A stretch of 64,000 nucleotides of DNA from SZUA-38 sp965212525 (GTDB taxonomy: Bacteria > Pseudomonadota > Gammaproteobacteria > Xanthomonadales > SZUA-38), in the NCBI GenBank assembly GCA_965212525.1, contig CBDBVC010000016.1:1-64000 (forward strand), in the 5' to 3' direction. Position numbers and translations under genes: made by a program. Position 1 is the first letter of the stretch; every line of letters starts with the position of its first letter. The notes under the pieces were generated by a model. That model saw only the letters and a list, made by a program, of their open reading frames with translations, searched no databases and was not told where the DNA came from. This document shows positions 18,501 to 29,652 of this stretch, piece after piece.

Positions 18501-21164
18501 GACGGTACCTTCAGTTATCAGCACGATGGCTCGGAAACCACCATGGACAGCTTTACCTATGATGTCTGTGATGACGACATGCCGACGCCGGCCTGCGATA
18601 CCGGCACGGTGACCATCACCATCACGCCGGTGAATGACGCGCCGGTGGCTGGTGATGACAGTTTCACCGTCGATGAAGGCGCTATGGCAAGCATGCTCGA
18701 TGGCGGCAGCGATACCGTGCTCAACAACGACAGCGATGCCGATGACATGGCCGCCATGTTGACGGCAACATTGAATAACGGTCCGGCCAATGCGGCCAGC
18801 TTCACGTTGAACGGTGACGGTACCTTCAGTTATCAGCACGATGGCTCGGAAACCACCATGGACAGCTTTACCTATGATGTCTGTGATGACGACATGCCGA
18901 CGCCGGCCTGCGATACCGGCACGGTGACCATCACCATCACGCCGGTGAATGACGCGCCGGTGGCTGGTGATGACAGTTTCACCGTCGATGAAGGCGCTAT
19001 GGCAAGCATGCTCGATGGCGGCAGCGATACCGTGCTCAACAACGACAGCGATGCCGATGACATGGCCGCCATGTTGACGGCAACATTGAATACCGGTCCG
19101 GCCAATGCGGCCAGCTTCACGTTGAACGGTGACGGTACCTTCAGTTATCAGCATGATGGCTCGGAAACCACCATGGACAGCTTTACCTATGATGTCTGTG
19201 ATGACGACATGCCGACGCCGGCCTGCGATACCGGCACGGTGACCATCACCATCACGCCGGTGAATGATGCGCCGGTGGCAGGCGATGACAGTTTCACCGT
19301 CGATGAAGGCGCTATGGCAAGCTTGCTCGATGGCGGCAGCGATACCGTGCTCAACAACGACAGCGATGCCGATGACATGGCCGCCATGTTGACGGCAACA
19401 TTGAATACCGGTCCGGCCAATGCGGCCAGCTTCACGTTGAACGGTGACGGTACCTTCAGTTATCAGCACGATGGCTCGGAAACCACCATGGACAGCTTTA
19501 CCTATGATGTCTGTGATGACGACATGCCGACGCCGGCCTGCGATACCGGCACGGTGACCATCACCATCACGCCGGTGAATGACGCGCCGGTGGCTGGTGA
19601 TGACAGTTTCACCGTCGATGAAGGCGCTATGGCAAGCATGCTCGATGGCGGCAGCGATACCGTGCTCAACAACGACAGCGATGCCGATGACATGGCCGCC
19701 ATGTTGACGGCAACATTGAATACCGGTCCGGCCAATGCGGCCAGCTTCACGTTGAACGGTGACGGTACCTTCAGTTATCAGCACGATGGCTCGGAAACCA
19801 CCATGGACAGCTTTACCTATGATGTCTGTGATGACGACATGCCGACGCCGGCCTGCGATACCGGCACGGTGACGATCACCATCACGCCGGTGAATGATGC
19901 GCCGGTGGCTGGTGATGACAGTTTCACCGTCGATGAAGGCGCTATGGCAAGCATGCTCGATGGCGGCAGCGATACCGTGCTCAACAACGACAGCGATGCC
20001 GATGACATGGCCGCCATGTTGACGGCAACATTGAATACCGGTCCGGCCAATGCGGCCAGCTTCACGTTGAACGGTGACGGTACCTTCAGTTATCAGCACG
20101 ATGGCTCGGAAACCACCATGGACAGCTTTACCTATGATGTCTGTGATGACGACATGCCGACGCCGGCCTGCGATACCGGCACGGTGACCATCACCATCAC
20201 GCCGGTGAATGATGCGCCAGTGGCAGGCGATGACAGTTTCGATGTGGATGAAGGTGGCACGGCCAACACGCTCAATCGTGGCAATATGTCGTTGCTCGAC
20301 AATGACAATGATCCCGATGACGCCAATCTGACGGCAGTCATCAACACGCCACCCGTCAATGCAACGTCATTTACGCTGAATCCTGACGGTACCTTCAGTT
20401 ATACGCATGATGGCACCGAAACCACCATGGACAGCTTCACCTACGATGCCTGTGATGACGAACTGCCAGTGCCTGCCTGTGACACGGCAACGGTGACCAT
20501 CACGGTGAATCCGGTTAACGATCCACCCATGGCTGTGGATGATTCGGCAACGGTGGACGAGGGCGGCACAGTCACGATGCTGGATGGTGGTTCAGTCAGT
20601 GTGCTTGATGGCGATACCGATCCGGACAGTTTCAGCTTCACGGTCACGCTGGATACCGATGTCAGCAATGGCACGTTGAATCTGCTCATGACCGGCGAGT
20701 TCAGCTACACGCACAATGATGGAGAAACCACCTCGGACAGCTTCACCTACGAGGTCTGTGATGATGGCATGCCGACACCGCTGTGTGATATCGGGATGGT
20801 CAGTATCACGGTCAACCCGGTCAATGATGCGCCGATGGCGAACACCGATACGGCAACCGTCGTCATGGGTGGAACGGTGACTACCGTTAATGGCGGTGAC
20901 AGCTCATTGCTGCTCAATGATACCGATGCTGAAAATGACAATCTTGTCATGAACACAGTGCCTGTGACGCCGCCAGTCAACGGCAATCTCACGCTCAACA
21001 TGGACGGCACATTCAGTTACATGCACGATGGCAGCGGATCTCCGAGTGATTTCTTCGAGTATGAAGTCTGTGATGATGGCATGCCAATCGAGTGCGATAC
21101 CGGTACGGTGAATATCACCATTCTGTTGACTGATGAGATCTTCGAGGATGGCTTTGAAGACTGA
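15591..21164 (+). CDS. Giant secreted protein: propeller-like N-terminus, 12 tandem Big_9/cadherin-like domains, C-terminal DGFED tag
   Basis: I chose the ATG at 15591 because GGAG (15581-15584) precedes it by six bases and the first 25 residues form a signal peptide. The 1857-residue product has a proline-rich linker and then a region of about 400 residues that resembles a beta-propeller (Y-D-Q-F-S-D-R-W; R-W-G-D-Y-S-S near residue 543). From residue 597 it has twelve Ig-like domains of about 102-105 residues. Each begins N-D-x-P-V-A-x-D-D and carries D-G-T-F-S-Y and C-D-D...C-D. These are Big_9 (VCBS/tandem-95) type, usually calcium-stabilised rods in adhesins. The protein ends I-F-E-D-G-F-E-D. 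It is very rich in Asp and Thr. No membrane anchor is visible. Adhesin or matrix function is inference. Confidence 0.9.
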   Translation: MREKLVLTIFFMLITVLTAIADNPPAQADVDKQSTESVPIEPAASDSIGATTPSSPKSAPILDSVMAPIDLVEPFRSRRIETEVKYPTPTYRIAPGSENVVIDSYEIPPPKKLKTRSLPVTLKLGDQRVQVEPDTPPVIQATQSTIEAGDFDTNVANTGSVFIPADPHAAAGPNHVVNVFNTSIQFFQKNGTLDFDMSLASFFAGVSPVNATFDPKVLYDQFSDRWYVVTLERRDIAAGDPVNTSRVLVAVSDDSDPNGAWTVAAVDSSDVIGGIDRWLDYPGFAVDEEAVYITGNMFSFLNLGGAFCCVRMIVFDKGLTAASILDPYGGGGVATTTQPAHIYGTAPAGVGTWLISYSGLSGGGNEAFQTVRIDNPLTAPTFTQAFTFIGDIEDTSMAIPDAPQMGGGTPIDSGDRRALDAVWRSNELFFTAETLPPSGPDIGQATVLFSSMNTLPAAPTVNFLGTVGGEQIAMGTVHTSYGSIAVNADGGMVIGFSASSADMFPSSYYVTASPSDSGGSTRSPILIRSGLASYVRTFGSANRWGDYSSAAVDPDDTCFWIYNKYAITTGTLTQIPGSMPPVFEDGRWGTAYAHFCNDAPVGNDDTATVAQGGTVSTVNGGDNMVTDNDTDADTDDTLTVNTTPVSGPSNAAAFTLNANGTFSYTHDGTITPTDNFVYQVCDDGSPSACDTATVNISVSGINNPPVAGDDSFTVDEGATATTLDGGSDTVLNNDTDVDDVNLTATLTGGPANAAAFNLNMDGTFSYQHDGSETTMDSFTYDVCDDEMPTPACDSGTVTITITPVNDPPVAGNDSFTLAEGATATMLDGGSNTVLNNDSDIDDMAAVLTAAVNTGPANAASFTLNGDGTFSYQHDGSEGNMDSFTYDVCDDDMPTPACDTGTVTITITPVNDAPVAGDDSFTVDEGAMASLLDGGSDTVLNNDSDADDMAAMLTATLNTGPANAASFTLNGDGTFSYQHDGSETTMDSFTYDVCDDDMPTPACDTGTVTITITPVNDAPVAGDDSFTVDEGAMASMLDGGSDTVLNNDSDADDMAAMLTATLNNGPANAASFTLNGDGTFSYQHDGSETTMDSFTYDVCDDDMPTPACDTGTVTITITPVNDAPVAGDDSFTVDEGAMASMLDGGSDTVLNNDSDADDMAAMLTATLNTGPANAASFTLNGDGTFSYQHDGSETTMDSFTYDVCDDDMPTPACDTGTVTITITPVNDAPVAGDDSFTVDEGAMASLLDGGSDTVLNNDSDADDMAAMLTATLNTGPANAASFTLNGDGTFSYQHDGSETTMDSFTYDVCDDDMPTPACDTGTVTITITPVNDAPVAGDDSFTVDEGAMASMLDGGSDTVLNNDSDADDMAAMLTATLNTGPANAASFTLNGDGTFSYQHDGSETTMDSFTYDVCDDDMPTPACDTGTVTITITPVNDAPVAGDDSFTVDEGAMASMLDGGSDTVLNNDSDADDMAAMLTATLNTGPANAASFTLNGDGTFSYQHDGSETTMDSFTYDVCDDDMPTPACDTGTVTITITPVNDAPVAGDDSFDVDEGGTANTLNRGNMSLLDNDNDPDDANLTAVINTPPVNATSFTLNPDGTFSYTHDGTETTMDSFTYDACDDELPVPACDTATVTITVNPVNDPPMAVDDSATVDEGGTVTMLDGGSVSVLDGDTDPDSFSFTVTLDTDVSNGTLNLLMTGEFSYTHNDGETTSDSFTYEVCDDGMPTPLCDIGMVSITVNPVNDAPMANTDTATVVMGGTVTTVNGGDSSLLLNDTDAENDNLVMNTVPVTPPVNGNLTLNMDGTFSYMHDGSGSPSDFFEYEVCDDGMPIECDTGTVNITILLTDEIFEDGFED
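18154..20230 (+). repeat. Near-identical 315-bp tandem repeats (six full units)
   Basis: Units starting at 18318, 18633, 18948, 19263, 19578 and 19893 are almost identical in DNA, each exactly 315 bp (105 codons). The flanking domains at 17379, 17694, 18003, 20208, 20517 and 20823 are clearly diverged and 303-315 bp long. The few differences among the six units follow an order of three (Leu, Met, Met, then Leu, Met, Met at one codon), which suggests that a 945-bp block was duplicated. Confidence 0.95.
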
Positions 21165-21181
21165 TTGAACCATGAATACCC

Positions 21182-21217
21182 CCCCGCATGGTACCGACTG
21201 ATCGCTATCATGCGGGG
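21182..21217 (+). repeat. Stem-loop between convergent genes
   Basis: CCCCGCATG (21182-21190) and CATGCGGGG (21209-21217) form a 9-bp stem with an 18-base loop just after the giant gene. There is no T run on either side, so terminator function is uncertain. Confidence 0.45.
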
Positions 21218-21368
21218 ATTGCTCAAGGATCAGTTGCATCACTAATTGCATGATGCAAGGCACTCATGGATGGGGGATTGTTTGCTGAAACGTATGCACT
21301 ACTGCTGCTCACTCGCATAAGCCGCTTATCATCTGATGGCTGCTTTACAACAGACTGGACAGCACTTG

Positions 21369-21971
21369 TCAGTGCATGATCAGTTCAATGTCCTGCTGCA
21401 GTCGTTTCAGTTCACCACGAATGGATGAATCATAGGCCTGATAGCGACGTTCAGTCTTGCGATAGAGGTACAGCGTGCTGTCATGAAACACATGATCCTC
21501 GATATCAACCACGGCATAGCCCAGTGACTGTGCCAGTGCCAGTGTCTGTGCCGTATCACCCCTGATGAAATGCCAGTTGTCCCGTTGCATGTCCCATCCC
21601 TGCCGGTATGACTCAAGGCTGTCAGGTGAATCCTCATCAGGTTCCAGAGTTACCAGTATGACGGGGAGTTCGCGTGAGAGCTGTTTCAGATTGCTGTCGA
21701 GCTTGCGCAGGCTGGCCATGGTTCGAGGGCAGACATTGGTGCAACTGGAATAGAAGAAGGTCAGCAGATGTGGTTTGTGCGTGAACTGATCCAGATCCAG
21801 TTGCCTGTTGTGACTGTCTTGCCAAGATGTCTGACTTTGCTCAGACACTGACTCCGTCTGCTGGTCAGTGCCCCCGGTTTCAAGAAGGATTGATGAACTG
21901 ACACATGCTGTCAGCATGAAAATCAGGATGCCCGCTGGTACTGCCCGCAAGGCTTGTCGTCTACTGTTCAT
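21369..21971 (-). CDS. SCO1/SenC/PrrC family lipoprotein
   Basis: Sco proteins are membrane-anchored, periplasmic thioredoxin-fold proteins that deliver copper to the CuA site of cytochrome oxidase or act as thiol reductants. The start at 21971 gives a signal peptide ending in the lipobox L-T-A-C (Cys23). The metal/thiol motif is C-T-N-V-C-P, and the partner histidine is in D-H-V-F-H-D-S near the C-terminus, as in the family. Length is 200 residues. No oxidase genes are near; the gene lies between two large exported proteins. An ATG further upstream (22052) would overlap the terminator hairpin, so I rejected it. Confidence 0.88.
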   Translation of the reverse strand: MNSRRQALRAVPAGILIFMLTACVSSSILLETGGTDQQTESVSEQSQTSWQDSHNRQLDLDQFTHKPHLLTFFYSSCTNVCPRTMASLRKLDSNLKQLSRELPVILVTLEPDEDSPDSLESYRQGWDMQRDNWHFIRGDTAQTLALAQSLGYAVVDIEDHVFHDSTLYLYRKTERRYQAYDSSIRGELKRLQQDIELIMH

Positions 21972-22013
21972 ACCCGGATGATATATCAAATCCGACGATG
22001 GCCGGAATTCTGG

Positions 22014-22044
22014 TAAACAAAACGGCCGCCAGAAGCGGCCGTTT
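22014..22044 (-). terminator. Intrinsic terminator of the 950-residue secreted protein gene
   Basis: AAACGGCCGC and GCGGCCGTTT (22020-22044) form a 10-bp stem with a five-base loop. On the minus strand it is followed by TTTTGTTT. It lies 20 bases after the stop at 22065. Confidence 0.85.
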
Positions 22045-22064
22045 ATAGTCACGAGCCGCGGAGG

Positions 22065-24917
22065 TCAGTCCTCGAAACCGTCCCTGAAGACAGATCCCGG
22101 ATCCTCACAACCCATCACCGCGATATCGTCGATATCCCAACCGGGACGACCAACGGTTGTATCGGTAGAGACACGGAATCTGAACTGGACCGAGCTGCCT
22201 GCAAATGCATCAATATCGACGATGGAATTGAGATACGGTTGCGGGTCGCCACACCAGCCAAGCTGACCGGCCAGCGGGCCGGCACTGAACGGGCCGTCAT
22301 AGGGGTCTGTACCAAGATCTGCATTGTCAACCTGTACAAATGGGCCAACGTTCTGGCTGATCTCGAGAACGCCGCCGTCCCAGCAGGCTGTGCCGCCGTT
22401 GTCTTCCATTTCCTGGTAATTCATGAACTGGAAACTCAGTGGCGAGTTCATGCTGGGCAGAACTATGGACGGCGAAGTCAGGAAGGTATCCGTCGTGGTT
22501 GGCTGATCATCGACATGCCAGTGCTGTGTCGACCCGGCGGCAGGATTGGCGGTCGAGAGAGCCCAGGTATCTGCGCCCTGGTTGGATCCGCTGATCCAGC
22601 CCTGGGTGCCGGATTCGAAGTCATAGTTGATGACGGTCACGGCATCCACGCCGATGGGACAATCGCCCGGCAGTGGTTCGGTGAAGAAACTGAATGTGGC
22701 CGAAGGCACACCGGATCCACAGGCATTCACTGGTGTGACACGCCAGTAGTGTTCACTGTTGGAAGCAAGAGCAGTGCCTGGTACCACGTTCGTTGTGGTG
22801 ACCGTCTGCGAGAAGACAACATTGCTGAACCCGGCATCGGTTGCCACCTCGATCAGGTAGCTCTCGGCTCCGGTGTCGCTCCATTCGAAACTCGGCTGCA
22901 AATCAACGTTGGTCGCCATATCGACGGGGCCGATCAACGTTACCTGGCCCGGGACTGCATCGAATACACGCAGTTCGAGATTGACCGAGCGAGGATCAGC
23001 ACCCGTGGCAGTGGCATCGACCACAAGCGGGTAGGTGCCAGCGATCACGGTATCGGTGTTGCTGATGGTCAGCGTCGACGTGCCTGGCAATGAGATCACC
23101 GGGTTCACCGAGAACACGCTGGTTGAGGGGTTGGGATTACCACTGACCGCCAGTGTGACTGGATCGCTGAAGCCTGCAATCGAGCCCAGGCTCAGATCAT
23201 AGCTTGCATCGTCAGCAACACAGATGCTCTGACTGGCGTCTGATGTGGTGCTGAGCGTTATGCCTGGCGTGCCGCATTCATTGAAGCGGAAAGCCCCTAT
23301 GTGCAGTTGCCAGCCATTGCTGCTGGTCATCGGGACATATTCGGTGGTGTACCAGAAGGTACAGTCATCTGTGGGATCGACATTGAGGGAGGAATAGTCG
23401 CCCCAGCGCTGGGATCCGGTTTGTGAACCCGTTCCGGCAAGCATGATCTGTTCACCCTGGGACATCATGCCCGGGGGGTCTGTGGCCAGACGCCCGGTGT
23501 AATACAGGCTTGGAAAAACCGTTGCCGAGGAGGCGCTGTAGCCCAGGGCGATGTTGCCGGCGGAGTCCATGGCGGCGGAGCCCATCCAGCGATCAATGCC
23601 ATCAGTAACACCTGGGCCATAAGTGCCTTCCTGGAATATCACCGGGTTGTTGCCCGGGCTTCGCAGCTCCCACCAGCGAATCCCGGCCACGGCAGTGGAA
23701 GCCTCGACCGACTGATTGGTCACCAGCGATTCGTGGCTGCCAAAGTTGCGGTAAGCAAGACGATGCAGCGGTCGCTGACGGTAGGACTGGATGTCCACCC
23801 GGTTACTTGTATCGGGCTGCGGGATGCAGTTGCGGCCACCAGCACAGGGGAAAATCGTGTCATAGGGTGTCATCGGAACGGTACTGGTCAGGGTGAAGGT
23901 GGATGCCGGTGGGTTGCTGAAATCGGCATCAAACTCCCATACAGTCAATGCGTCCTGAGGTGCACCGTATGGGCCGCCATCATCCATCGAGCCGACAAAG
24001 TAGTGTGGTGAATTCGCAGGCGGCAGGTTAAATCCGTCAATATCCATCGGTAGTATGCCGTCTCCGACATTGGAGGGCACAGAGCGGTCGACGAAGAAAT
24101 TGATCACGGTCGGGTCCGGGTTCCCGGCAATCATCTCGGCCTTGTTCAATGCATAGGCACCGATGCCGACATAGGAACCGCTGAGAAAGTCCCGTGTACT
24201 GATGTAGTAGGCATCATCGCCGACACCGTACTTGGGATAATCGGGGAAGTTGGCACCGTTGGAAAATGCCCAGCGAAAGTACATTCCGGTCGGGTCCGGC
24301 GTCATTGACAGCGCCACGCAGTTGAACAGTTCAGCACCACTCGATGTAAATTGTGTCAGCAGCCAGCGGTCAGCGAGCTGATCGTAGAGGACGATGGGGT
24401 CACCGGCATTCTGTGTCTCGCAGGGGCCGCCAAAACCACTCCACAGGGTGTTGTTGGCAGCGGGACCGAAAACAGAGACGCCACTGCGGTCATAGATCTG
24501 AAAAAACAGATTACTCATGGCGACATAGTGATTCGGTCCGATGTCACCCACCGGATCGGGCGGTGATACACCTGAAACATTGGGCGGACCGTCAAAGGTG
24601 ATGCTGGGCGCCGGTATACCGCCGGAAATTGTGCGAGTCTGGACAATGGGATCGATATCCTGTGGACCAGTCACTGGCTTGATATTCGGGTCTGCAGGTG
24701 TCCCGTCGGGATCAACGATCAGGCCGCCCCGGTCATCGGCTCTGGGCACGGGCAGGGGGGTGACGTCACGCAGTGGCGGAGATACATCGAACTGTACGGC
24801 TCTGGGGCCGGCGACATAGACGCCACGAGTGGTATTCTGCTGATCGGCTGCCATGCCGAATGCAGGCAGTGTCAACAGAATGGCCAGAATTGAAACGACG
24901 CGAACTCTCAAACTCAT
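22065..24917 (-). CDS. Secreted multidomain protein with propeller-like region, Fn3-like and MAM-like domains, C-terminal DGFED tag
   Basis: The 950-residue protein starts with a signal peptide (cleavage near F-G-M-A). The region of about residues 110-530 shares landmarks with the giant protein at 15591: x-D-P-x-x-x-x-G-P-N-H, Y-D-Q-L-A-D-R-W and R-W-G-D-Y-S-S (near 503). The two N-terminal regions are therefore homologous. Then follow an Ig-like segment, a fibronectin III-like domain (F-E-W-S-D, Y-L-I-E-V-A, Y-W-R-V) and a C-terminal jelly-roll/MAM-like domain ending W-D-I-D-D-I-A-V. The last residues are V-F-R-D-G-F-E-D, the same tag as in the giant protein. It has GGAGGGAG before its ATG. 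Function is unknown; surface or matrix role is inference. Confidence 0.88.
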   Translation of the reverse strand: MSLRVRVVSILAILLTLPAFGMAADQQNTTRGVYVAGPRAVQFDVSPPLRDVTPLPVPRADDRGGLIVDPDGTPADPNIKPVTGPQDIDPIVQTRTISGGIPAPSITFDGPPNVSGVSPPDPVGDIGPNHYVAMSNLFFQIYDRSGVSVFGPAANNTLWSGFGGPCETQNAGDPIVLYDQLADRWLLTQFTSSGAELFNCVALSMTPDPTGMYFRWAFSNGANFPDYPKYGVGDDAYYISTRDFLSGSYVGIGAYALNKAEMIAGNPDPTVINFFVDRSVPSNVGDGILPMDIDGFNLPPANSPHYFVGSMDDGGPYGAPQDALTVWEFDADFSNPPASTFTLTSTVPMTPYDTIFPCAGGRNCIPQPDTSNRVDIQSYRQRPLHRLAYRNFGSHESLVTNQSVEASTAVAGIRWWELRSPGNNPVIFQEGTYGPGVTDGIDRWMGSAAMDSAGNIALGYSASSATVFPSLYYTGRLATDPPGMMSQGEQIMLAGTGSQTGSQRWGDYSSLNVDPTDDCTFWYTTEYVPMTSSNGWQLHIGAFRFNECGTPGITLSTTSDASQSICVADDASYDLSLGSIAGFSDPVTLAVSGNPNPSTSVFSVNPVISLPGTSTLTISNTDTVIAGTYPLVVDATATGADPRSVNLELRVFDAVPGQVTLIGPVDMATNVDLQPSFEWSDTGAESYLIEVATDAGFSNVVFSQTVTTTNVVPGTALASNSEHYWRVTPVNACGSGVPSATFSFFTEPLPGDCPIGVDAVTVINYDFESGTQGWISGSNQGADTWALSTANPAAGSTQHWHVDDQPTTTDTFLTSPSIVLPSMNSPLSFQFMNYQEMEDNGGTACWDGGVLEISQNVGPFVQVDNADLGTDPYDGPFSAGPLAGQLGWCGDPQPYLNSIVDIDAFAGSSVQFRFRVSTDTTVGRPGWDIDDIAVMGCEDPGSVFRDGFED

Positions 24918-25036
24918 TACTCCCTCCAGTGTGTGGTGCAGAAAAGAATTCTGCCCGCTTGTCAGACTTGCAAAGTTCGTGAGTCTATAACAGTCACCTG
25001 TGAATGCACAGTGAATCTGAACGGGTCCATAACCAG

Positions 25037-25066
25037 AGAACGCGCTCGAACCAGTCGGCGCGTTCT
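25037..25066 (-). terminator. Stem-loop after the TelA-like gene
   Basis: AGAACGCGC (25037-25045) and GCGCGTTCT (25058-25066) form a perfect 9-bp stem with a 12-base loop, 35 bases beyond the stop at 25101. There is no long T run, so efficiency is uncertain. Confidence 0.5.
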
Positions 25067-25100
25067 GAGATGAGGTTCTCCAGTTCAGGGTCGTGACTGA

Positions 25101-26288
25101 TCAGTCCGGAATGATTTCGAATACATCCTCTGCCGCGATTTCACCGCGCTCCATGTTCTGGATCTTCTTCTCGCCCTCGGTGGTCAGCTGATCCATCTCA
25201 CGGATGGTGTCTGCCATGCGGGGCAGGGCATCCTGACGATAGGCCGAGATGTCGTCCAGGGCACTGTGAATATCATTGAAGGCACTCTTCAGGGCTTCCA
25301 TGTCGATCTGTGCCGATGAGGCCTGCTTGTGGATTTCCGCACCCTGCTGCTTGAGTCGCTTGGCCGTGTTGGCGATCAGGTCAGAGGTGGTCTTGTTGAC
25401 GGCCTCAACCTTGTCGAGCACGATTTTCTGGTTGGCCAGCGCCATCGCCAGGGTGACGGCAACCTGCAGCGCATTGATGGTCACATGCTGGGCCCGGTCG
25501 ACACCACGAACCAGCTCCTTGTTATTGCGCATCAGCACTTCGAGTGTAATGACACCCTGCTGATTGACAGCCAGTTGCTGCTGCAGATCCATGATCCGCT
25601 GTCTCAACGGGAACAGCAGCTCTTCCTGGACAAACTTGGCCTGATCCGGGCTTGATGTGAGTTCGCGCTCAAGTTTGTAACTGAGCTTTGTATCGAGCAT
25701 CTGTGCCAGCTTGATGGCTTTCTCGAGTTTGTAGGTGTTCTCACGCATGAAGGCCTGGTCTTCGGCGAGTATGTCATTGTCCTTGAGCAGCTGATCCTTG
25801 CCATCCAACAGGGAGCGGACGATGGCATCGATCACGGTCTGGGAATCCTCGAAACGGGTGAAATAACGCTTCAGCGGTGTCCCGATGCCCGGTATCCAGC
25901 CCAGCAGTCGCGTGAACCAGCCGGCTTCAAGATCGACATTGCCCGGATCCAGCTCCTCGACCTGGATCTTCAGATCGATCAGGGCACTGGCGACTTCGCC
26001 ACCTTCCTCGGTTTTCTTCATGATCTTGCCGATGGGCTCTTTCAGCATGGCCGAGCGATTGGTGGCTTCTTCCTGCAGATCAAGCCCCAGCGTTTCGATG
26101 GCGTTCTTTGCCGCGTTTGCCTTGCTGCCAGCCGGGTCGATGGCCATCAGCCGCTCAACGATGGTATTGGCCTGCTCCTCCAGCTCGGATTGTTCCTCGG
26201 GCGGCACCGAAATTTCGGTCGCGGTGGTAAACCCCAGTTCTTCCCGAATGTCCTCGGGTTTGGCTACGGTGAGCGTTTGATCGGTCAT
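25101..26288 (-). CDS. TelA/KlaA family protein (toxic anion resistance, PF05816)
   Basis: The family is linked to tellurite and other stress resistance, but the biochemical role is not established. The 395-residue product is cytosolic, almost entirely helical with long coiled-coil segments. It shows typical TelA stretches such as W-F-T-R-L-L-G-W-I-P-G-I-G-T-P, and a repeated pattern of helices with conserved N-Q-x-x-V. I chose the ATG at 26288 because AGGGAGA lies just upstream; an ATG at 26321 lacks one. A TATAAT box (26357-26362, minus strand) lies before it, inside the mutS 3' region. There is no XpaC/YceG partner or terABCDE operon nearby. Confidence 0.88.
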   Translation of the reverse strand: MTDQTLTVAKPEDIREELGFTTATEISVPPEEQSELEEQANTIVERLMAIDPAGSKANAAKNAIETLGLDLQEEATNRSAMLKEPIGKIMKKTEEGGEVASALIDLKIQVEELDPGNVDLEAGWFTRLLGWIPGIGTPLKRYFTRFEDSQTVIDAIVRSLLDGKDQLLKDNDILAEDQAFMRENTYKLEKAIKLAQMLDTKLSYKLERELTSSPDQAKFVQEELLFPLRQRIMDLQQQLAVNQQGVITLEVLMRNNKELVRGVDRAQHVTINALQVAVTLAMALANQKIVLDKVEAVNKTTSDLIANTAKRLKQQGAEIHKQASSAQIDMEALKSAFNDIHSALDDISAYRQDALPRMADTIREMDQLTTEGEKKIQNMERGEIAAEDVFEIIPD

Positions 26289-26356
26289 GTGTGTCTCCCT
26301 GAATGACTGCCAGAGCATCAAGAAATGCTGGCCTGTGTGCCCTGTTGAACGGGCCG

Positions 26357-26362
26357 ATTATA
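26357..26362 (-). promoter_or_regulatory. Candidate -10 box for the TelA-like gene
   Basis: The minus strand reads TATAAT, a perfect sigma-70 -10 box, about 70 bases before the chosen start. A matching -35 box is not obvious. Confidence 0.4.
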
Positions 26363-26382
26363 CCTCGATTATGTTACCAGAT

Positions 26383-29004
<2,622 letters not shown>

Positions 29005-29084
29005 CGGCGGAGTGTACAGAATCTCTTCGCCAAGCAAAACAGCTGGAGACCGAAAGGGCGCCATGGACCCTACAGGAGTTTGAT

Positions 29085-29573
29085 GTGACCGTGACAGACC
29101 ATTTGAGTGACCTGGCAGCGCAGCTGGGAAAACTGCTGGTTAAACGCCACTGGCGGATCAGTTCAGCAGAGTCCTGTACCGGTGGCTGGATTGCGAAGTG
29201 TTTTACCGATATCGCGGGCAGTTCGGACTGGTTCGAGGGCTCGGTGGTCAGTTACAGCAACCGTATCAAGGTCGAATTGCTGGGCGTATCGGCCGACACT
29301 ATCGAAACGGATGGTGCCGTCAGTGAGACTGTCGTCAGACAGATGGCGCGTGGTGTGATCGATCTGACCGGCGCTGAAGTATCGATTTCTGTCAGCGGCA
29401 TAGCAGGACCGGGAGGCGGCAGTGATGACAAGCCGGTCGGAACGGTCTGGCTTTGCTGGCAGCTGCCGGGGCATGTCAGTACCGAATGCATTCATGTTGA
29501 AGGAGATCGCGAGGCAGTCAGACAGGGTACCGTGAAGCATGCCATCGAGCAGCTGATCCAGCTGCTGGGATGA
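29085..29573 (+). CDS. pncC: Nicotinamide-nucleotide amidase (CinA C-terminal domain)
   Basis: PncC deamidates nicotinamide mononucleotide to nicotinate mononucleotide and so recycles NAD by-products such as that left by DNA ligase. I chose the GTG at 29085, which follows AGGAG (29074-29078) by six bases. The 162-residue product has the family motif S-A-E-S-C-T-G-G and the later S-G-I-A-G-P-G-G-G. The N-terminal MoCF domain of full-length CinA is absent, as in the short enterobacterial form. Its position just before recA is the same as in many gammaproteobacteria. Confidence 0.95.
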   Translation: MTVTDHLSDLAAQLGKLLVKRHWRISSAESCTGGWIAKCFTDIAGSSDWFEGSVVSYSNRIKVELLGVSADTIETDGAVSETVVRQMARGVIDLTGAEVSISVSGIAGPGGGSDDKPVGTVWLCWQLPGHVSTECIHVEGDREAVRQGTVKHAIEQLIQLLG

Positions 29574-29652
29574 TCAGACAGCGCTGACCACCCAGAGGCT
29601 CGTTACAGCGACTGAATTGATCAAAATGACGGTCACATTTTTCCGGGTACTG

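Noticed and set aside
17685..20099. 804-codon open frame on the minus strand across the Big_9 repeats, plus eight equal 82-codon frames in another frame
   Set aside because: They repeat with the same 315-base period as the sense repeats, have no start signal of their own and give low-complexity protein. They are a by-product of the tandem sense coding sequence.
18154..20230. CRISPR-like or satellite array
   Set aside because: The repeats are 315 bp long, contiguous without spacers, and in frame with a conserved protein domain.
22239..23093. 284-codon open frame opposite the 950-residue secreted protein
   Set aside because: The minus-strand gene has clear homology, signal peptide and terminator; the plus frame has none.
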